A stretch of 64,000 bases of DNA from an uncultured Carboxylicivirga sp. (GCF_963668385.1 NZ_OY764327.1:496001-560000); one strand, 5' to 3'; counted from the stretch's first letter, positions 40,091 to 48,290 are shown. Numbers and translations are program-made. The notes: generated from the letters alone by a model not told the origin.

Positions 40091-40152
40091 TACGTTTGGG
40101 TAGTCGCAGACTACCTAATCAGTCAAACGAAGTCGCAGACTTCGCTTAGCGG
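40091..40152 (+). repeat. REP-like repeat, type B, copy 1
   Basis: Two hairpins: GGTAGTCGCAGACTACC (40098-40114) and CGAAGTCGCAGACTTCG (40128-40144), joined by CTAATCAGTCAAA, with CGTTTG before and CAAACG between as a further inverted pair. The stems share GTAG/GAAG-N-CTAC/CTTC logic with type A. It follows the RAYT gene. Confidence 0.85.
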
Positions 40153-41032
40153 AGTGATTTTAGAATGTGTTTAGTAGAAATTCTTCTTAACACTGTTGCA
40201 AATTATTATGACTTAGAGAATTTAATAACTGATCGCTGTAGTGTAGAAGATAATGATAATATAGAGGAAGAGCTCGAAGATGTTAATGAGGAAGATGGAG
40301 ATGAAAATGAAAAAATTGAAGTAACGAATCTTCCAATTACTAATATTAGAACATTTATTGATTTGGAAGGTAATGTTAAAATAAGTTGGGTAAATCCTAA
40401 TCAGGATTGTATTACTAAACTTGAATATTTGATACCCGACAAAGAGCCTACAGAGGTCAATCTATCAAGATTTGATGCTGGTGAATATTCTTACAATATT
40501 GATAAATCAGAATCTGGTGCAAGAATTACTGGAATGGATAGCGAAATAGATTATATAATTACGGGAACTAATCCAAATCTAAATTTTAAGTTTCAATCAA
40601 AGACTGGTAAGTTTCAAGGACATGATCATGCATATTGTGCTGGATTATATGTAAATGTTGGAAGCAAAGAAAATCAAAACAAAACCCCAGGTTCAGATGA
40701 AGACTGGGGTTGGTGATGAGTATTTTGTTGCAGATATGGTTCTTGTAAAGAAAAATATTGATGAATTTGGAGATGTATTACTTGACAAAAACAAAGTAGT
40801 TGTTCTTGAATCGAAATTAAGTTCAGGGACAAATCTTACGACACCACAAAGTAATGCCCTTACAAAAGTTAAATCTAATTCAAATGCGTTTGATATTAGA
40901 AGTATCTCAAAAAAGAGTGCTTCAGGAAAAACTTCGCTTAGTAACTCTGACAATTTAAAAGTTAATGATTTCATGAAAGTTTGGAGTGATGGTAAAGGTG
41001 GTGTAATTGATGATGTAGCCTCAATGAAGTAG
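40150..41032 (+). pseudogene. Displaced polymorphic-toxin C-terminal region with PD-(D/E)XK-like nuclease tip, frameshifted and 5' truncated
   Basis: Two frames that appear to be one broken gene. The first (ATG at 40165 to 40716, 183 aa) contains an acidic stretch and an FnIII-like domain (RTFIDLEGNVKISWVNPNQD) and ends PGSDEDWGW. The second (overlapping, to 41032) continues GDEYFVADMVLVKKNIDEFG and KNKVVVLESKLSSGTNLTT. Adding one base near 40711-40716 would give DWGWGDEYFVADM in a single frame, so a 1-bp loss is likely. D in VADMV with E-x-K in VLESK is the core of a PD-(D/E)XK nuclease. No signal peptide and the 5' end begins at REP repeat B, so this looks like a displaced toxin tip. It is followed 2 bp later by an intact immunity-like gene. 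Confidence 0.65.
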
Positions 41033-41034
41033 TT

Positions 41035-41712
41035 ATGATAGATAGTAAAATATTTTCAGAAAACATTCAGGAATCCTTTAATTGGTTAATCGAATTAGGG
41101 TATAAGTTTAAGCAAATTGATACGAATATCTACTTTGAACGATTAAAAAAGGATGAAGCTTTTGCCATTGGTTTTTCATGGTCGGAGTATAGTAGGATTT
41201 TAGTAAATGGTGTAACCTTCTACAAACGTTTTGACGTAGTGGAAAATATATTGCATGAAGTAAATAATGGTGTTCAGGATTATACTATTAAACAGCAATG
41301 GCAAGGAGATGTCCCGCAAGAATTTGATAAGGTAAAAGAACAGGATTATTTTTCAAATGCTTTTTATATATCTAACATATCCGAGATTAGAATCTTTTCA
41401 TCTACTCTTAAAAAAGTATATAATGAAGAAGTGACAGGTTTTTTAGATAATTTCAAAACTTTACAGGATGTATTAGGCTGGCTTGGTGAAAATGATATTC
41501 AGAAGCATTCTGATTTATTAGTAGCTAATAATAATCTAATGATGTTAAGAAAGCTGGTAATTATGAAAGAAGGGCATTCGCCAGAATATGAGGATTTATA
41601 TAAACGATACAGTAGTTTTCTTAAAAAGAAGCAAGCGGAGGGTGAGAGTCCTTATATAGAAATGTTTGATAATTATTTAAAGCTTGAAAGTTATTTTAAT
41701 CATCCGGCATAA
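41035..41712 (+). CDS. Candidate immunity protein for the nuclease tip, 225 aa
   Basis: Intact frame starting 2 bp after the stop of the nuclease-tip frame. Cytoplasmic, charged, helical (NWLIELGYKFKQIDTNIYFE, LQDVLGWLGENDIQKHSDLL) with no family I recognise. The position right after a toxin tip and the lack of export signal fit an immunity gene kept after loss of its full-length toxin. Its last 13 bp overlap the tail of an XRE remnant on the other strand. Confidence 0.65.
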   Translation: MIDSKIFSENIQESFNWLIELGYKFKQIDTNIYFERLKKDEAFAIGFSWSEYSRILVNGVTFYKRFDVVENILHEVNNGVQDYTIKQQWQGDVPQEFDKVKEQDYFSNAFYISNISEIRIFSSTLKKVYNEEVTGFLDNFKTLQDVLGWLGENDIQKHSDLLVANNNLMMLRKLVIMKEGHSPEYEDLYKRYSSFLKKKQAEGESPYIEMFDNYLKLESYFNHPA

Positions 41713-41937
41713 GCCTTTCTAGCTTTATAATCTCGAATAACAGCATTAACGAGGAAATATAATTTATCCTGAGTGTCAGGTTCAAGCGCTTCAATATCTT
41801 CAATGATTTGGAGCGTTTTTTTATTGTACTGGGCGTTCTGCCCTTCGCCAACCAAGTAATCTAAACTAATACCAAAAGCATCAGCCATCTTTTTTGCAAT
41901 GTCAATAGATGGAGCAGCCTCGTTCCGTTCGTACTTT
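41700..41937 (-). pseudogene. 3' remnant of an XRE-type HTH regulator gene (copy 2)
   Basis: Reads GKYERNEAAPSIDIAKKMAD then AFGISLDYLVGEG and a tail ending DYKARKAYAG. This is the last third of an XRE HTH (recognition-helix end plus the IAKKMADAFGISLDYLVG helix) with its C-terminal tail; the first half of the domain is missing and the homology ends exactly where repeat A copy 2 begins. Related to, but clearly different in sequence from, copy 1 at 39090. Confidence 0.8.
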
Positions 41938-42052
41938 CCCCTGCTAGCCGTAGTCGCTACCTAAACGCTCGGCGAAGTTTGCAACTTCGTCGAATATAAC
42001 AAGGTAGTTTGTAACTACCAAACAAATCAAGTTTGAAAGTTACTGTCATTCC
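41938..42052 (+). repeat. REP-like repeat, type A, copy 2
   Basis: CCCCTGCTAGCCGTAG, hairpin CGAAGTTTGCAACTTCG, hairpin GGTAGTTTGTAACTACC, ending TTACTGTCATTCC. Nearly identical to copy 1 along its whole length; joined head to tail with copy 3. Confidence 0.88.
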
Positions 42053-42141
42053 CCCCTGCTAGCCGTAGTCGCTACCTAAACGCTCGGCGAAGTTTGTAAC
42101 TTCGTCGAATATAACAAGGTAGTTTGTAGCGACCAAACAAA
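42053..42141 (+). repeat. REP-like repeat, type A, copy 3
   Basis: Starts like copy 2 with hairpin CGAAGTTTGTAACTTCG, but the second stem is altered (GGTAGTTTGTAGCGACC) and the end differs (CAAACAAAGCTGCAAG...). Beyond it to about 42240 a degenerate tail containing ACATTTAAGGAATGG resembles the tail after copy 4. Confidence 0.82.
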
Positions 42142-42266
42142 GCTGCAAGATATAGTAGTAATTGAATTAACAGATCGTTTCGCTGATAAAACATTTAAGG
42201 AATGGTTTTTTACGGCAATTGAGAACCATTCCTTTCTAATTATTAGCCAGATACAAAAAACGCAAC

Positions 42267-42357
42267 CTACCTTTATTCAAGTGCCAGAAATTATGCATCT
42301 TTATCATCAGTATTAAATATTGAGCCTTTAGTGTTGCCTGTTATTACTATAAAATAA
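42267..42357 (+). pseudogene. Fragment of the RAYT gene 3' end
   Basis: The last 91 bp of the RAYT coding sequence recur here with only one or two base differences (CTACCTTTATTCAAGTGCC ... ATAAAATAA), at a constant offset of 2285 bp from 39982-40072. The similarity continues through the spacer and repeat B. The rest of the gene is absent, so this is a duplicated or deletion-derived scar. Confidence 0.9.
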
Positions 42358-42375
42358 TTGTTGCATCTTGATTCA

Positions 42376-42437
42376 TACGTTTGGGTAGTCGCAGACTACC
42401 TAAGCAGTCAAACGAAGTCGCAGACTTCGCTTAGCGG
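42376..42437 (+). repeat. REP-like repeat, type B, copy 2
   Basis: Same two hairpins GGTAGTCGCAGACTACC and CGAAGTCGCAGACTTCG as copy 1, offset 2285 bp; it runs into a G-run (GCGGGGGGGG) that marks the junction to a toxin-tip fragment. Confidence 0.85.
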
Positions 42438-42440
42438 GGG

Positions 42441-42743
42441 GGGTTTGTTGACCTTACCAAGAAATGGGCTAGCGATGAGAATTTAGAAAAGGTTGCAGTT
42501 ATACAGCGAATCACTTCAAAAGAAGGGGTTTATATTGATGACTTGTCGGACAGGGGCGAAAATTTAGGAAGTGTTAGGCATGCAAGCGAGCCTTCTGCAA
42601 TTCAAAGGCAATATGAAGTATTGTTAAATCCTGAAGATTTAAAGCAAGTTAGCGAACCTATCCCGATTATGGAGAATGGTGTTCAAAAAACCATTCATGG
42701 CTTAAAGGCATATTATGTGGATTTTGTACAAGTTATTAACTAG
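42441..42743 (+). pseudogene. Third displaced toxin-tip fragment, 5' truncated
   Basis: Open frame without a proper start, entering from the REP repeat: VDLTKKWASDENLEKVAVI, QRITSKEGVYIDDLSDRGEN, and a C-terminus YYVDFVQVIN. The first in-frame ATG (42543) is internal and the sequence before it is clearly coding in the same frame. The family is not recognised. Position (repeat on the left, immunity-like gene 5 bp after the stop) matches the nuclease tip at 40.2-41.0 kb, so I read it as the end of another toxin. Function of the tip unknown. Confidence 0.55.
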
Positions 42744-42748
42744 CAAGC

Positions 42749-43141
42749 ATGAAAAGAATTAAGATTGAAGATTTACCACCAGTTTTAACTGATGATATTG
42801 TAAATACATTAGTGGAAATGGCAATGGAGTTCCCAAAAAAAACATTTGATTGGGCTGAAGTATCAGAGGTTTTAGAAGAAAGAGGACAATTAAATATTAT
42901 TTTGGATAAAGTCGAACAGATACAGCAAAAAAAGGAAAATGAGAAGAAAGCTGCAATGACTGAACAGGAGAAATCAGAAGAAGCTGCGAAATGGGAACGA
43001 ATAAGAAACGACCCAGACCCAAATAAGTTTTATGGCAACATGGGGCAGCCCGAAACACCACAAGAATATAAAAATAGGTATGGGGTGTGGCCACCCGGAT
43101 ATGATAAAAACGGAAATAAAATAGATGAGAACCAATCCTAA
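42749..43141 (+). CDS. Candidate immunity protein or partner of the third tip, 130 aa
   Basis: ATG 5 bp after the stop of the preceding toxin-tip fragment. Cytoplasmic, strongly charged, with a coiled Lys/Glu-rich middle (KVEQIQQKKENEKKAAMTEQ) and an ending NPDPN...PQEYKNRYGVWPPGYDKNG that resembles tails of toxins rather than immunity proteins. Either an immunity protein for the third tip or a second small toxin piece; the sequence does not decide. No family recognised. Confidence 0.5.
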   Translation: MKRIKIEDLPPVLTDDIVNTLVEMAMEFPKKTFDWAEVSEVLEERGQLNIILDKVEQIQQKKENEKKAAMTEQEKSEEAAKWERIRNDPDPNKFYGNMGQPETPQEYKNRYGVWPPGYDKNGNKIDENQS

Positions 43142-43153
43142 CCGGGTTGGTTT

Positions 43154-43186
43154 TTATTTTGCATAAGCCTGTCTAGTTTTAATATC
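43154..43186 (-). pseudogene. Very short 3' remnant of an XRE-type regulator gene (copy 3)
   Basis: Only the last ten codons remain: DIKTRQAYAK and TAA, matching the tails DFKTGQAYAK and DYKARKAYAG of the two larger remnants. Homology stops at repeat A copy 4. By itself too short to call, but convincing as the third member of the pattern. Confidence 0.65.
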
Positions 43187-43392
43187 CCCTGCTAGCCGTA
43201 GTCGCTACCTAAATGCTCGGCGAAGTTTGCAACTTCGTCGAATATAACAAGGTAGTTTGCAACTACCAAACAAAGCAGTTAGGTATAGTAGTCATTTATT
43301 AGCATAGCAGTACATTGATGATAAAAAGATTTAAGGAATGATTTTTTTAAAGCAATAATGGTGGCACGGATTGCAAATCCGCGCCAGCTAGT
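43186..43392 (+). repeat. REP-like repeat, type A, copy 4 with long tail and a further palindrome
   Basis: CCCCTGCTAGCCGTAG, hairpin CGAAGTTTGCAACTTCG, hairpin GGTAGTTTGCAACTACC, then a tail (TACATTGATGATAAAAAGAT, TTAAGGAATGATT) and a third palindrome GGATTGCAAATCC within CACGGATTGCAAATCCGCGCC. The tail and third palindrome recur inverted at 62030-62160. Confidence 0.85.
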
Positions 43393-43415
43393 TACCAAAA
43401 CATGAAAGTTATGGC

Positions 43416-43444
43416 AAAAAAATACCCTTGCTATAGCAAGGGTA
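43416..43444 (-). terminator. Rho-independent terminator of the sigma/anti-sigma operon
   Basis: Perfect palindrome TACCCTTGCTATAGCAAGGG (43423-43444) followed on the minus strand by seven T. It lies 20 bp after the stop of the TPR anti-sigma gene. Confidence 0.85.
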
Positions 43445-43463
43445 CAATATAAATAAGTATGAA

Positions 43464-44192
43464 TTAAAGTTTCTTAAGTATTCGAGAAGCTCTTTTGGCA
43501 TATTGATTATTTCCTTTGGTAATCTCATCAAATTTTTCTTTCGCCTCAGGCATTTTTTCTTGCTTTAAATAGCACAACGCCAAATACCAATTAATATGAT
43601 CGGAATAAAATACAGCATCTGTACTAATTGCCTCCAATTCGCGTTCGGCCTTATCGATATTCCCCAATTCTATTTGACACAATGCAGAGAAGAATCCAGA
43701 CAATTCAGTATTATCCATTTTTAATTTTTCAAACTCCTCTAACGCATTATCTGTATTACCCGATTGATATAAGCTAATGGCGTTATCGATATCCGAAGAT
43801 TCACTATCACCCCTCACATTAATATCTAATCCATAAGGTTCATAATATTCCATAAACATCTGATCACCTACATAGCGATCAGACCTAAAAAGTCCAAGAA
43901 ATGTACTAACCGACAACAATGTTATTACCGATGCAGCAGCAATCCAGTAGGCAGGTCTAATTCTAAAGGCAGATTTCTTTTCTTCCATAAACTCAGCACC
44001 AATATCTTTTAATTGGTTACGGAAATCCATGGTATCATCGTCCCCCATTTTTATGGTATGAAGAATCTCTTTTTGAAGTTCAAACTCTTCATAAAGATCT
44101 TTGTCATCATTGAGTTCTTCAGCCAGTTTCTTTTGATTCTCTTCAGATAGCTCTCCTGATAGAAAATCTAAAAATCTGTCGTTATTGTCCAT
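43464..44192 (-). CDS. Membrane anti-sigma-like protein with periplasmic TPR repeats, 242 aa
   Basis: Cytoplasmic N-terminus (MDNNDRFLDFLSGELSEENQ) of the zinc-finger-less anti-sigma type, one transmembrane helix at about 81-102 (AYWIAAASVITLLSVSTF), and a C-terminal helical part with TPR-like pairs (AISLYQSGNTDNALEEFEKL, FFSALCQIELGNIDKAEREL, YLALCYLKQEKMPEAKEKFD). Its start overlaps the 3' end of the sigma gene by 11 bp, so they are co-translated. It likely binds and restrains that sigma factor, with the TPR part sensing a periplasmic partner (inference). Confidence 0.8.
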   Translation of the reverse strand: MDNNDRFLDFLSGELSEENQKKLAEELNDDKDLYEEFELQKEILHTIKMGDDDTMDFRNQLKDIGAEFMEEKKSAFRIRPAYWIAAASVITLLSVSTFLGLFRSDRYVGDQMFMEYYEPYGLDINVRGDSESSDIDNAISLYQSGNTDNALEEFEKLKMDNTELSGFFSALCQIELGNIDKAERELEAISTDAVFYSDHINWYLALCYLKQEKMPEAKEKFDEITKGNNQYAKRASRILKKL

Positions 44193-44757
44193 ACTGTAGT
44201 TCTTTAAATTGAGGATCCTCCTTAATCATGTCCATCAGTTTTTTACTACATTGAGTCTTACGGTTTTTCATATACTGCACCGAGCTAAATGCTAACTCAG
44301 CCGTAATATCTTCATTTGAAAATCCTTTAGAAACTAAACGTAATAAATCCTGACAAACTCTGGTGATATTATTAAAATGCTTCAAATACAACAATCTTCT
44401 TTTTTCATACAGAACTTCTTCTTCCGATTCTTCTGCAATAATTTCAGCTGTATCAACACTTTGCAATAAAACATTCTCTTTTTTTCTAACGCGCAATTCG
44501 TTTAACCACATTTTGCGACAAATTGACTGAAAGTAAGTAGAGAAAGAGGACGTCAATTGAGGTTTTTCTGTTTTGGTATAAATAGCTATAAATCCTTCCT
44601 GTATCAGATTCATGGCATCATCTTCTTTGCCACTGTTTTGAATGACGAAATCACGTACAGGCACCCACACCAGTCCCATAATGTGTTTAATTACCTGACT
44701 GTCTCTGTTAAAAACACCCTCCAGTAATTCGTTATTTGAATAACGTAATCTTCCCAT
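44182..44757 (-). CDS. RNA polymerase sigma-70 family factor (ECF-like), 191 aa
   Basis: Region 2 is at about residues 25-95 (FVIQNSGKEDDAMNLIQEGF, SSFSTYFQSICRKMWLNEL) and region 4 at about 135-180 (CQDLLRLVSKGFSNEDITAE, FSSVQYMKNRKTQCSKKLM). Region 2.3-like aromatic residues (YFQSICRKMWLNE) fit promoter melting. No region 1 or 3, so an ECF-type factor, here paired with the TPR anti-sigma gene it overlaps. Target genes unknown. The gene begins 60 bp downstream of trmN on the same strand, so part of its transcription may come from that operon. Confidence 0.85.
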   Translation of the reverse strand: MGRLRYSNNELLEGVFNRDSQVIKHIMGLVWVPVRDFVIQNSGKEDDAMNLIQEGFIAIYTKTEKPQLTSSFSTYFQSICRKMWLNELRVRKKENVLLQSVDTAEIIAEESEEEVLYEKRRLLYLKHFNNITRVCQDLLRLVSKGFSNEDITAELAFSSVQYMKNRKTQCSKKLMDMIKEDPQFKELQYGQ

Positions 44758-44817
44758 TCCAACTAAAATTTAAGTCTAAATTAACAAAAATATGTTAATA
44801 CTAATAATTCATCTCTG

Positions 44818-45534
44818 TCAAAACGCCAAATAAAAGTCTTTCGTCAAAGCTATATATTCCTCAGAATACAGGTGGCGTCTACCTTTCTCAATACAAATAT
44901 TTTTTTTACTTATAGATGAGACCGGTTTTGTTTTAAACTCAAAGAGAGTCCTGACAATCTGCTTATTAATATCACCTTGTACGCGCATTACCCGAGAAAG
45001 GTTATAGTCATAATCATTTTTAATTCGTATGACCTCCTTCTCAGATACAGAAGGAATAATAAAAGAAAGCGCAGCATCTTCTTCACTCAGTTGGTGTGAA
45101 CAATAAAATAATTCCTCGTATGAAAGACTATCTGTATGCCTGGCCTTGTTACGTGCTTGATCAGAAGATTTAAGACTATTATTAAAAAACGGTGGATTGG
45201 AGACGATTAAATCAAATTTATTAGCAGTATAACAATAATCTTGAAGTGAAGTATGCACCACTGACAACCTATCAGACCAAGGCGAAGTTTTGAAGTTTTG
45301 ATTTGCCTGTTCACATGCATCTTCATCAATTTCAATAGCAATAATTTCAGCGTTTGGATTTCGCTGAGCCATCATTAATGCGATTAGTCCTGAACCGGTG
45401 CCAATATCCAATATCTTCCGAGCGTTATCACAACCAGCCCAGGCTCCAAGTAAAACACCATCAGTGCCCACTTTCATAGCTGCTTTTTCTTGATTAACTG
45501 TAAATTGCTTAAATCGAAAGAATGAATTCGCCAT
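44818..45534 (-). CDS. trmN: tRNA1(Val) adenine-37 N6-methyltransferase
   Basis: 238 aa class I SAM-dependent methyltransferase. FRFKQFTVNQEKAAMKVGTD and GVLLGAWA at the N-terminus, motif I ILDIGTGSGLIALMMAQR, acidic AIEIDEDAC, and the catalytic NPPF (SNPPFFNNSL) for N6-adenine methylation, the YfiC/TrmN6 arrangement. It modifies A37 next to the anticodon of tRNA-Val. Starts 2 bp after the DUF2400 gene ends, in the tatA-to-trmN operon. The DNA-adenine alternative is unlikely because the short C-terminal part matches YfiC. Confidence 0.88.
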   Translation of the reverse strand: MANSFFRFKQFTVNQEKAAMKVGTDGVLLGAWAGCDNARKILDIGTGSGLIALMMAQRNPNAEIIAIEIDEDACEQANQNFKTSPWSDRLSVVHTSLQDYCYTANKFDLIVSNPPFFNNSLKSSDQARNKARHTDSLSYEELFYCSHQLSEEDAALSFIIPSVSEKEVIRIKNDYDYNLSRVMRVQGDINKQIVRTLFEFKTKPVSSISKKNICIEKGRRHLYSEEYIALTKDFYLAF

Positions 45535-45536
45535 TT

Positions 45537-46313
45537 TTAAAATTTTTCATCTATACCTAAGCCAAACAAGGCAAAATCGTATTTAACAGGATCGGTAGGA
45601 TCAAACCCTCTTAAATGCACCATAACTTCATCCAAGGCTTTCATATCGTTCTGTTTTCTGCTTAAAAAACCTAATTTTCGCGAAATATTTCCCGTATGAA
45701 CATCTAGAGGTAGTAACAAATCTTTTTGATCAATAGATTTCCAAATGCCAAAATCTACCCCTTTATTATCATCACGAACCATCCACCTTAAAAACATATT
45801 AATTCTCTTGGCTGATGCACCTTTTAATATATTGGCAACATGCTTATGTGTTCGTTCAGGACTATCGAAACTTAAAAACACGGAACGAAAGTGAATCAAT
45901 GCATTTTTTATACTATCATTAGAATATCCTTCCTTGAAGACAGCTTCTAATCCATTATAGTTTCGATAAATTTCAATAAGTGCCTTGACAAAATAAAGGC
46001 AATCAACTGAAGTAAATGTTCTATAATAGAAAGATTCGAAATGATGCAAATCCGATTCTGTTGCCTCTGAAATAAATTGATAAGGAGCATGATCAAAAAG
46101 AGTCATTAGCTTATGGGCACTTTTAATAATTTGCTCTCTCTTTCCCCATGCTATTGTAGCAGCCATAAATCCTGCTATTTCAATATCTTCTTTTTGTGTA
46201 AATAAATGTGGAATTTGAATCGGATCATTACCGATAAACTCAGGCTGATTATACTTAAGTACTTTCTCATCAAGAAATTCCTTAATCTCTATCTTCTCCA
46301 TTTTGGTTTCCAT
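45537..46313 (-). CDS. TIGR02757 / DUF2400 family protein, 258 aa
   Basis: Conserved Bacteroidota/Proteobacteria protein of unknown function. It reads as the family from the first residues ([19 protein letters not shown]) through [20 protein letters not shown] and [18 protein letters not shown]. It resembles a helix-hairpin-helix DNA-glycosylase-like fold (inference). The start may be the ATG at 46313 or the one at 46301; both overlap the end of the ABC ATPase gene. It is translationally linked to that gene and to trmN. Confidence 0.82.
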   Translation of the reverse strand: METKMEKIEIKEFLDEKVLKYNQPEFIGNDPIQIPHLFTQKEDIEIAGFMAATIAWGKREQIIKSAHKLMTLFDHAPYQFISEATESDLHHFESFYYRTFTSVDCLYFVKALIEIYRNYNGLEAVFKEGYSNDSIKNALIHFRSVFLSFDSPERTHKHVANILKGASAKRINMFLRWMVRDDNKGVDFGIWKSIDQKDLLLPLDVHTGNISRKLGFLSRKQNDMKALDEVMVHLRGFDPTDPVKYDFALFGLGIDEKF

Positions 46314-46962
46314 TAATCATGCCATCCTTCATTTCGATCATACGATCGCACATATGAGCCAAACGATAATCGTGTGTTACCACAACAAAAGTATGATTAA
46401 ACTCCGATCTCAAGTCAAAAAATAACTTTTGAAGCTCCTCCTGACTATGCGAATCCAAATTACCTGATGGCTCATCGGCAAAAACTACTGCAGGATTATT
46501 AATCAATGCACGGGCTACAGCAACACGTTGCTTTTCTCCGCCACTAAGTTCGGACGGTTTATGTTCCAGTCGATGATTTAAACTAAGAAAGCTCAACAAT
46601 TCTTTAGCCCTTTTTTCAGCTTGCTTTTTACTCGTTCCATTGATAAGAGCTGGTAGAATAGCATTTTCTAAAGCTGTAAACTCAGGTAGTAACTGATGAA
46701 ACTGAAAAACAAAACCAATCTTTGTATTTCTAAAACGTGCGAGCTGCTTTTCATTCATCTGCAAAACACTCTCTCCATCAATTTGTACAACACCCTTATC
46801 AGGCTTATCCAGTGTACCTAAAATCTGAAGTAGAGTTGTTTTTCCTGCACCACTTGCTCCAACAATAGATACTACTTCACCTTTATTTATTGATAAATCT
46901 ATTCCTTTAAGAACTTCCAGATTTCCGTAGCTTTTTTTTACCTCAGAGCAAGTTACCATCAT
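46282..46962 (-). CDS. ABC transporter ATP-binding protein, LolD/MacB-type
   Basis: 226 aa from the ATG at 46962; the longer frame to 47022 runs into the antiporter gene and adds an unrelated leader. Walker A GASGAGKT (35-42), Q-loop [15 protein letters not shown], signature [14 protein letters not shown], Walker [14 protein letters not shown] and an H-loop VVTHD are all intact. It should drive a MacB/FtsX-family permease, as LolCDE does for lipoproteins, but no permease gene is adjacent, so the partner is elsewhere. Its start overlaps the antiporter stop by one base. Confidence 0.88.
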   Translation of the reverse strand: MMVTCSEVKKSYGNLEVLKGIDLSINKGEVVSIVGASGAGKTTLLQILGTLDKPDKGVVQIDGESVLQMNEKQLARFRNTKIGFVFQFHQLLPEFTALENAILPALINGTSKKQAEKRAKELLSFLSLNHRLEHKPSELSGGEKQRVAVARALINNPAVVFADEPSGNLDSHSQEELQKLFFDLRSEFNHTFVVVTHDYRLAHMCDRMIEMKDGMINGNQNGEDRD

Positions 46963-47894
46963 TAAACAAATAAAATAAATATATAAATAGCGTAAACTGC
47001 AAATAACACAACTCCCTTCCAACGGTTGATAATACCTTTAGACAAAGGTAGCAGCAGTGCAAATAACAAGAGAGCAACAGCAATCATCCATCGATAATCG
47101 ACACGTAACATAGCGTCGCTAACAGCCAATGGCTTTATAACTGAAGTAGCACCCAAAACAGCCCAAATATTAAATACATTTGAACCTATTATGTTTCCAA
47201 TTGAAATGTCAGACTCTTTTTTAATAGCAGCCATTAACGATGTTGCCAACTCCGGCACACTCGTCCCCAAAGCCACAACTGATAATCCAACTACACGTTC
47301 ACTTATTCCAAAGCTAATAGCTAAATCCTGGGCACCATAAACTAACCAATCGGCTCCAAAATACAAACCTATTGTAGCTATTACAAAGAACCCCACAGCT
47401 TTTAAAATACTTATTTCGGGCTCCTGAATAACTTCCTGTTCCTTTACTGCCTTCCGGCTTTTAGCAATTGACCAGATTAGATATAATGCAAGTAGTATTA
47501 AAAATATTGTCCCTTCAATAAACGAAATAACATTATTTAAACTGGCAATAACCAAACCGATTGATGCTATCAACATAACAAGCCAATCGATCCAAATATT
47601 TTTACGTTTTACTTTAACCGGAAAAATTATAGCTACCAAACCTAATACCAATGCTATATTGGCGATATTTGATCCTACTACATTACCTACCGAAATATCA
47701 GATGAACCACTAAAAACAGCCTTTAAACTTACAATAAGTTCAGGTGCAGAAGTTCCAAAAGCTACTACTGTGATTCCAATAACCAACGTTGAAACTTTAA
47801 AATGGCGAGCCAAATTCACACTGGCTTTGACCAACCAATCGCCACTAAAAAAGAGCAGAATAAATCCTGCAATTAAATACAAAAATGATATCAT
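46962..47894 (-). CDS. Calcium/sodium antiporter, CaCA family (YrbG-like)
   Basis: 310 aa, ten hydrophobic segments in two inverted halves, each with the alpha-repeat motif: [15 protein letters not shown] in the first and [15 protein letters not shown] in the second, with [10 protein letters not shown] and [10 protein letters not shown]. These acidic residues bind the exchanged cations in the family. Substrate (Ca2+ or Na+, or another cation) is not certain. Located between tatA-like and the LolD-like ATPase in the same operon; no link in function is obvious. Confidence 0.9.
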   Translation of the reverse strand: MISFLYLIAGFILLFFSGDWLVKASVNLARHFKVSTLVIGITVVAFGTSAPELIVSLKAVFSGSSDISVGNVVGSNIANIALVLGLVAIIFPVKVKRKNIWIDWLVMLIASIGLVIASLNNVISFIEGTIFLILLALYLIWSIAKSRKAVKEQEVIQEPEISILKAVGFFVIATIGLYFGADWLVYGAQDLAISFGISERVVGLSVVALGTSVPELATSLMAAIKKESDISIGNIIGSNVFNIWAVLGATSVIKPLAVSDAMLRVDYRWMIAVALLLFALLLPLSKGIINRWKGVVLFAVYAIYIFILFV

Positions 47895-47903
47895 AGAATT
47901 TGT

Positions 47904-48290
47904 TTATTCTTCAATTTTATCGTCTCGTGAAACAGTTCCTTCACTTCCTCTCACCTTTTCTTTCGTTGTGTCATTTGAAGAATCATTGTCACTGCTGTTA
48001 ATTTGAGCTTGATCTTGGTTTAGCTTAGAAGAAGTTGAATCGTTAACAGCTTTTTGAACATCATTTACTTCTTTATTAACGTAAGTTTTGGCCTCTTCAA
48101 TATCATTTCTGATATCACTGGTTTGATCTCTTAATTCGCGCTTAATTTCATCGGAAGCTCGCTTAAATTCATTCATCCCCTTTCCAAGCATACGGGCCAC
48201 ATCCGGGATGCTTTTAGCTCCAAAAAGCAAAAGAACCACTAACCCAACAATGAGTATCTCTCCCCCTGAAATGAATAATAAATTGATCAT
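47904..48290 (-). CDS. tatA: TatA/E-family twin-arginine translocase subunit, 128 aa
   Basis: Short N-terminal transmembrane helix (GGEILIVGLVVLLLFGAKSI, residues 9-25), then the FG hinge and amphipathic helix (KSIPDVARMLGKGMNEFKRA), then a long acidic, low-complexity tail (DQAQINSSDNDSSNDTTKEK). It forms the protein-conducting part of the Tat system for folded proteins. No tatC is next to it. A TatB-like assignment is possible from the tail, but Bacteroidota usually have TatA and TatC only. Confidence 0.85.
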   Translation of the reverse strand: MINLLFISGGEILIVGLVVLLLFGAKSIPDVARMLGKGMNEFKRASDEIKRELRDQTSDIRNDIEEAKTYVNKEVNDVQKAVNDSTSSKLNQDQAQINSSDNDSSNDTTKEKVRGSEGTVSRDDKIEE

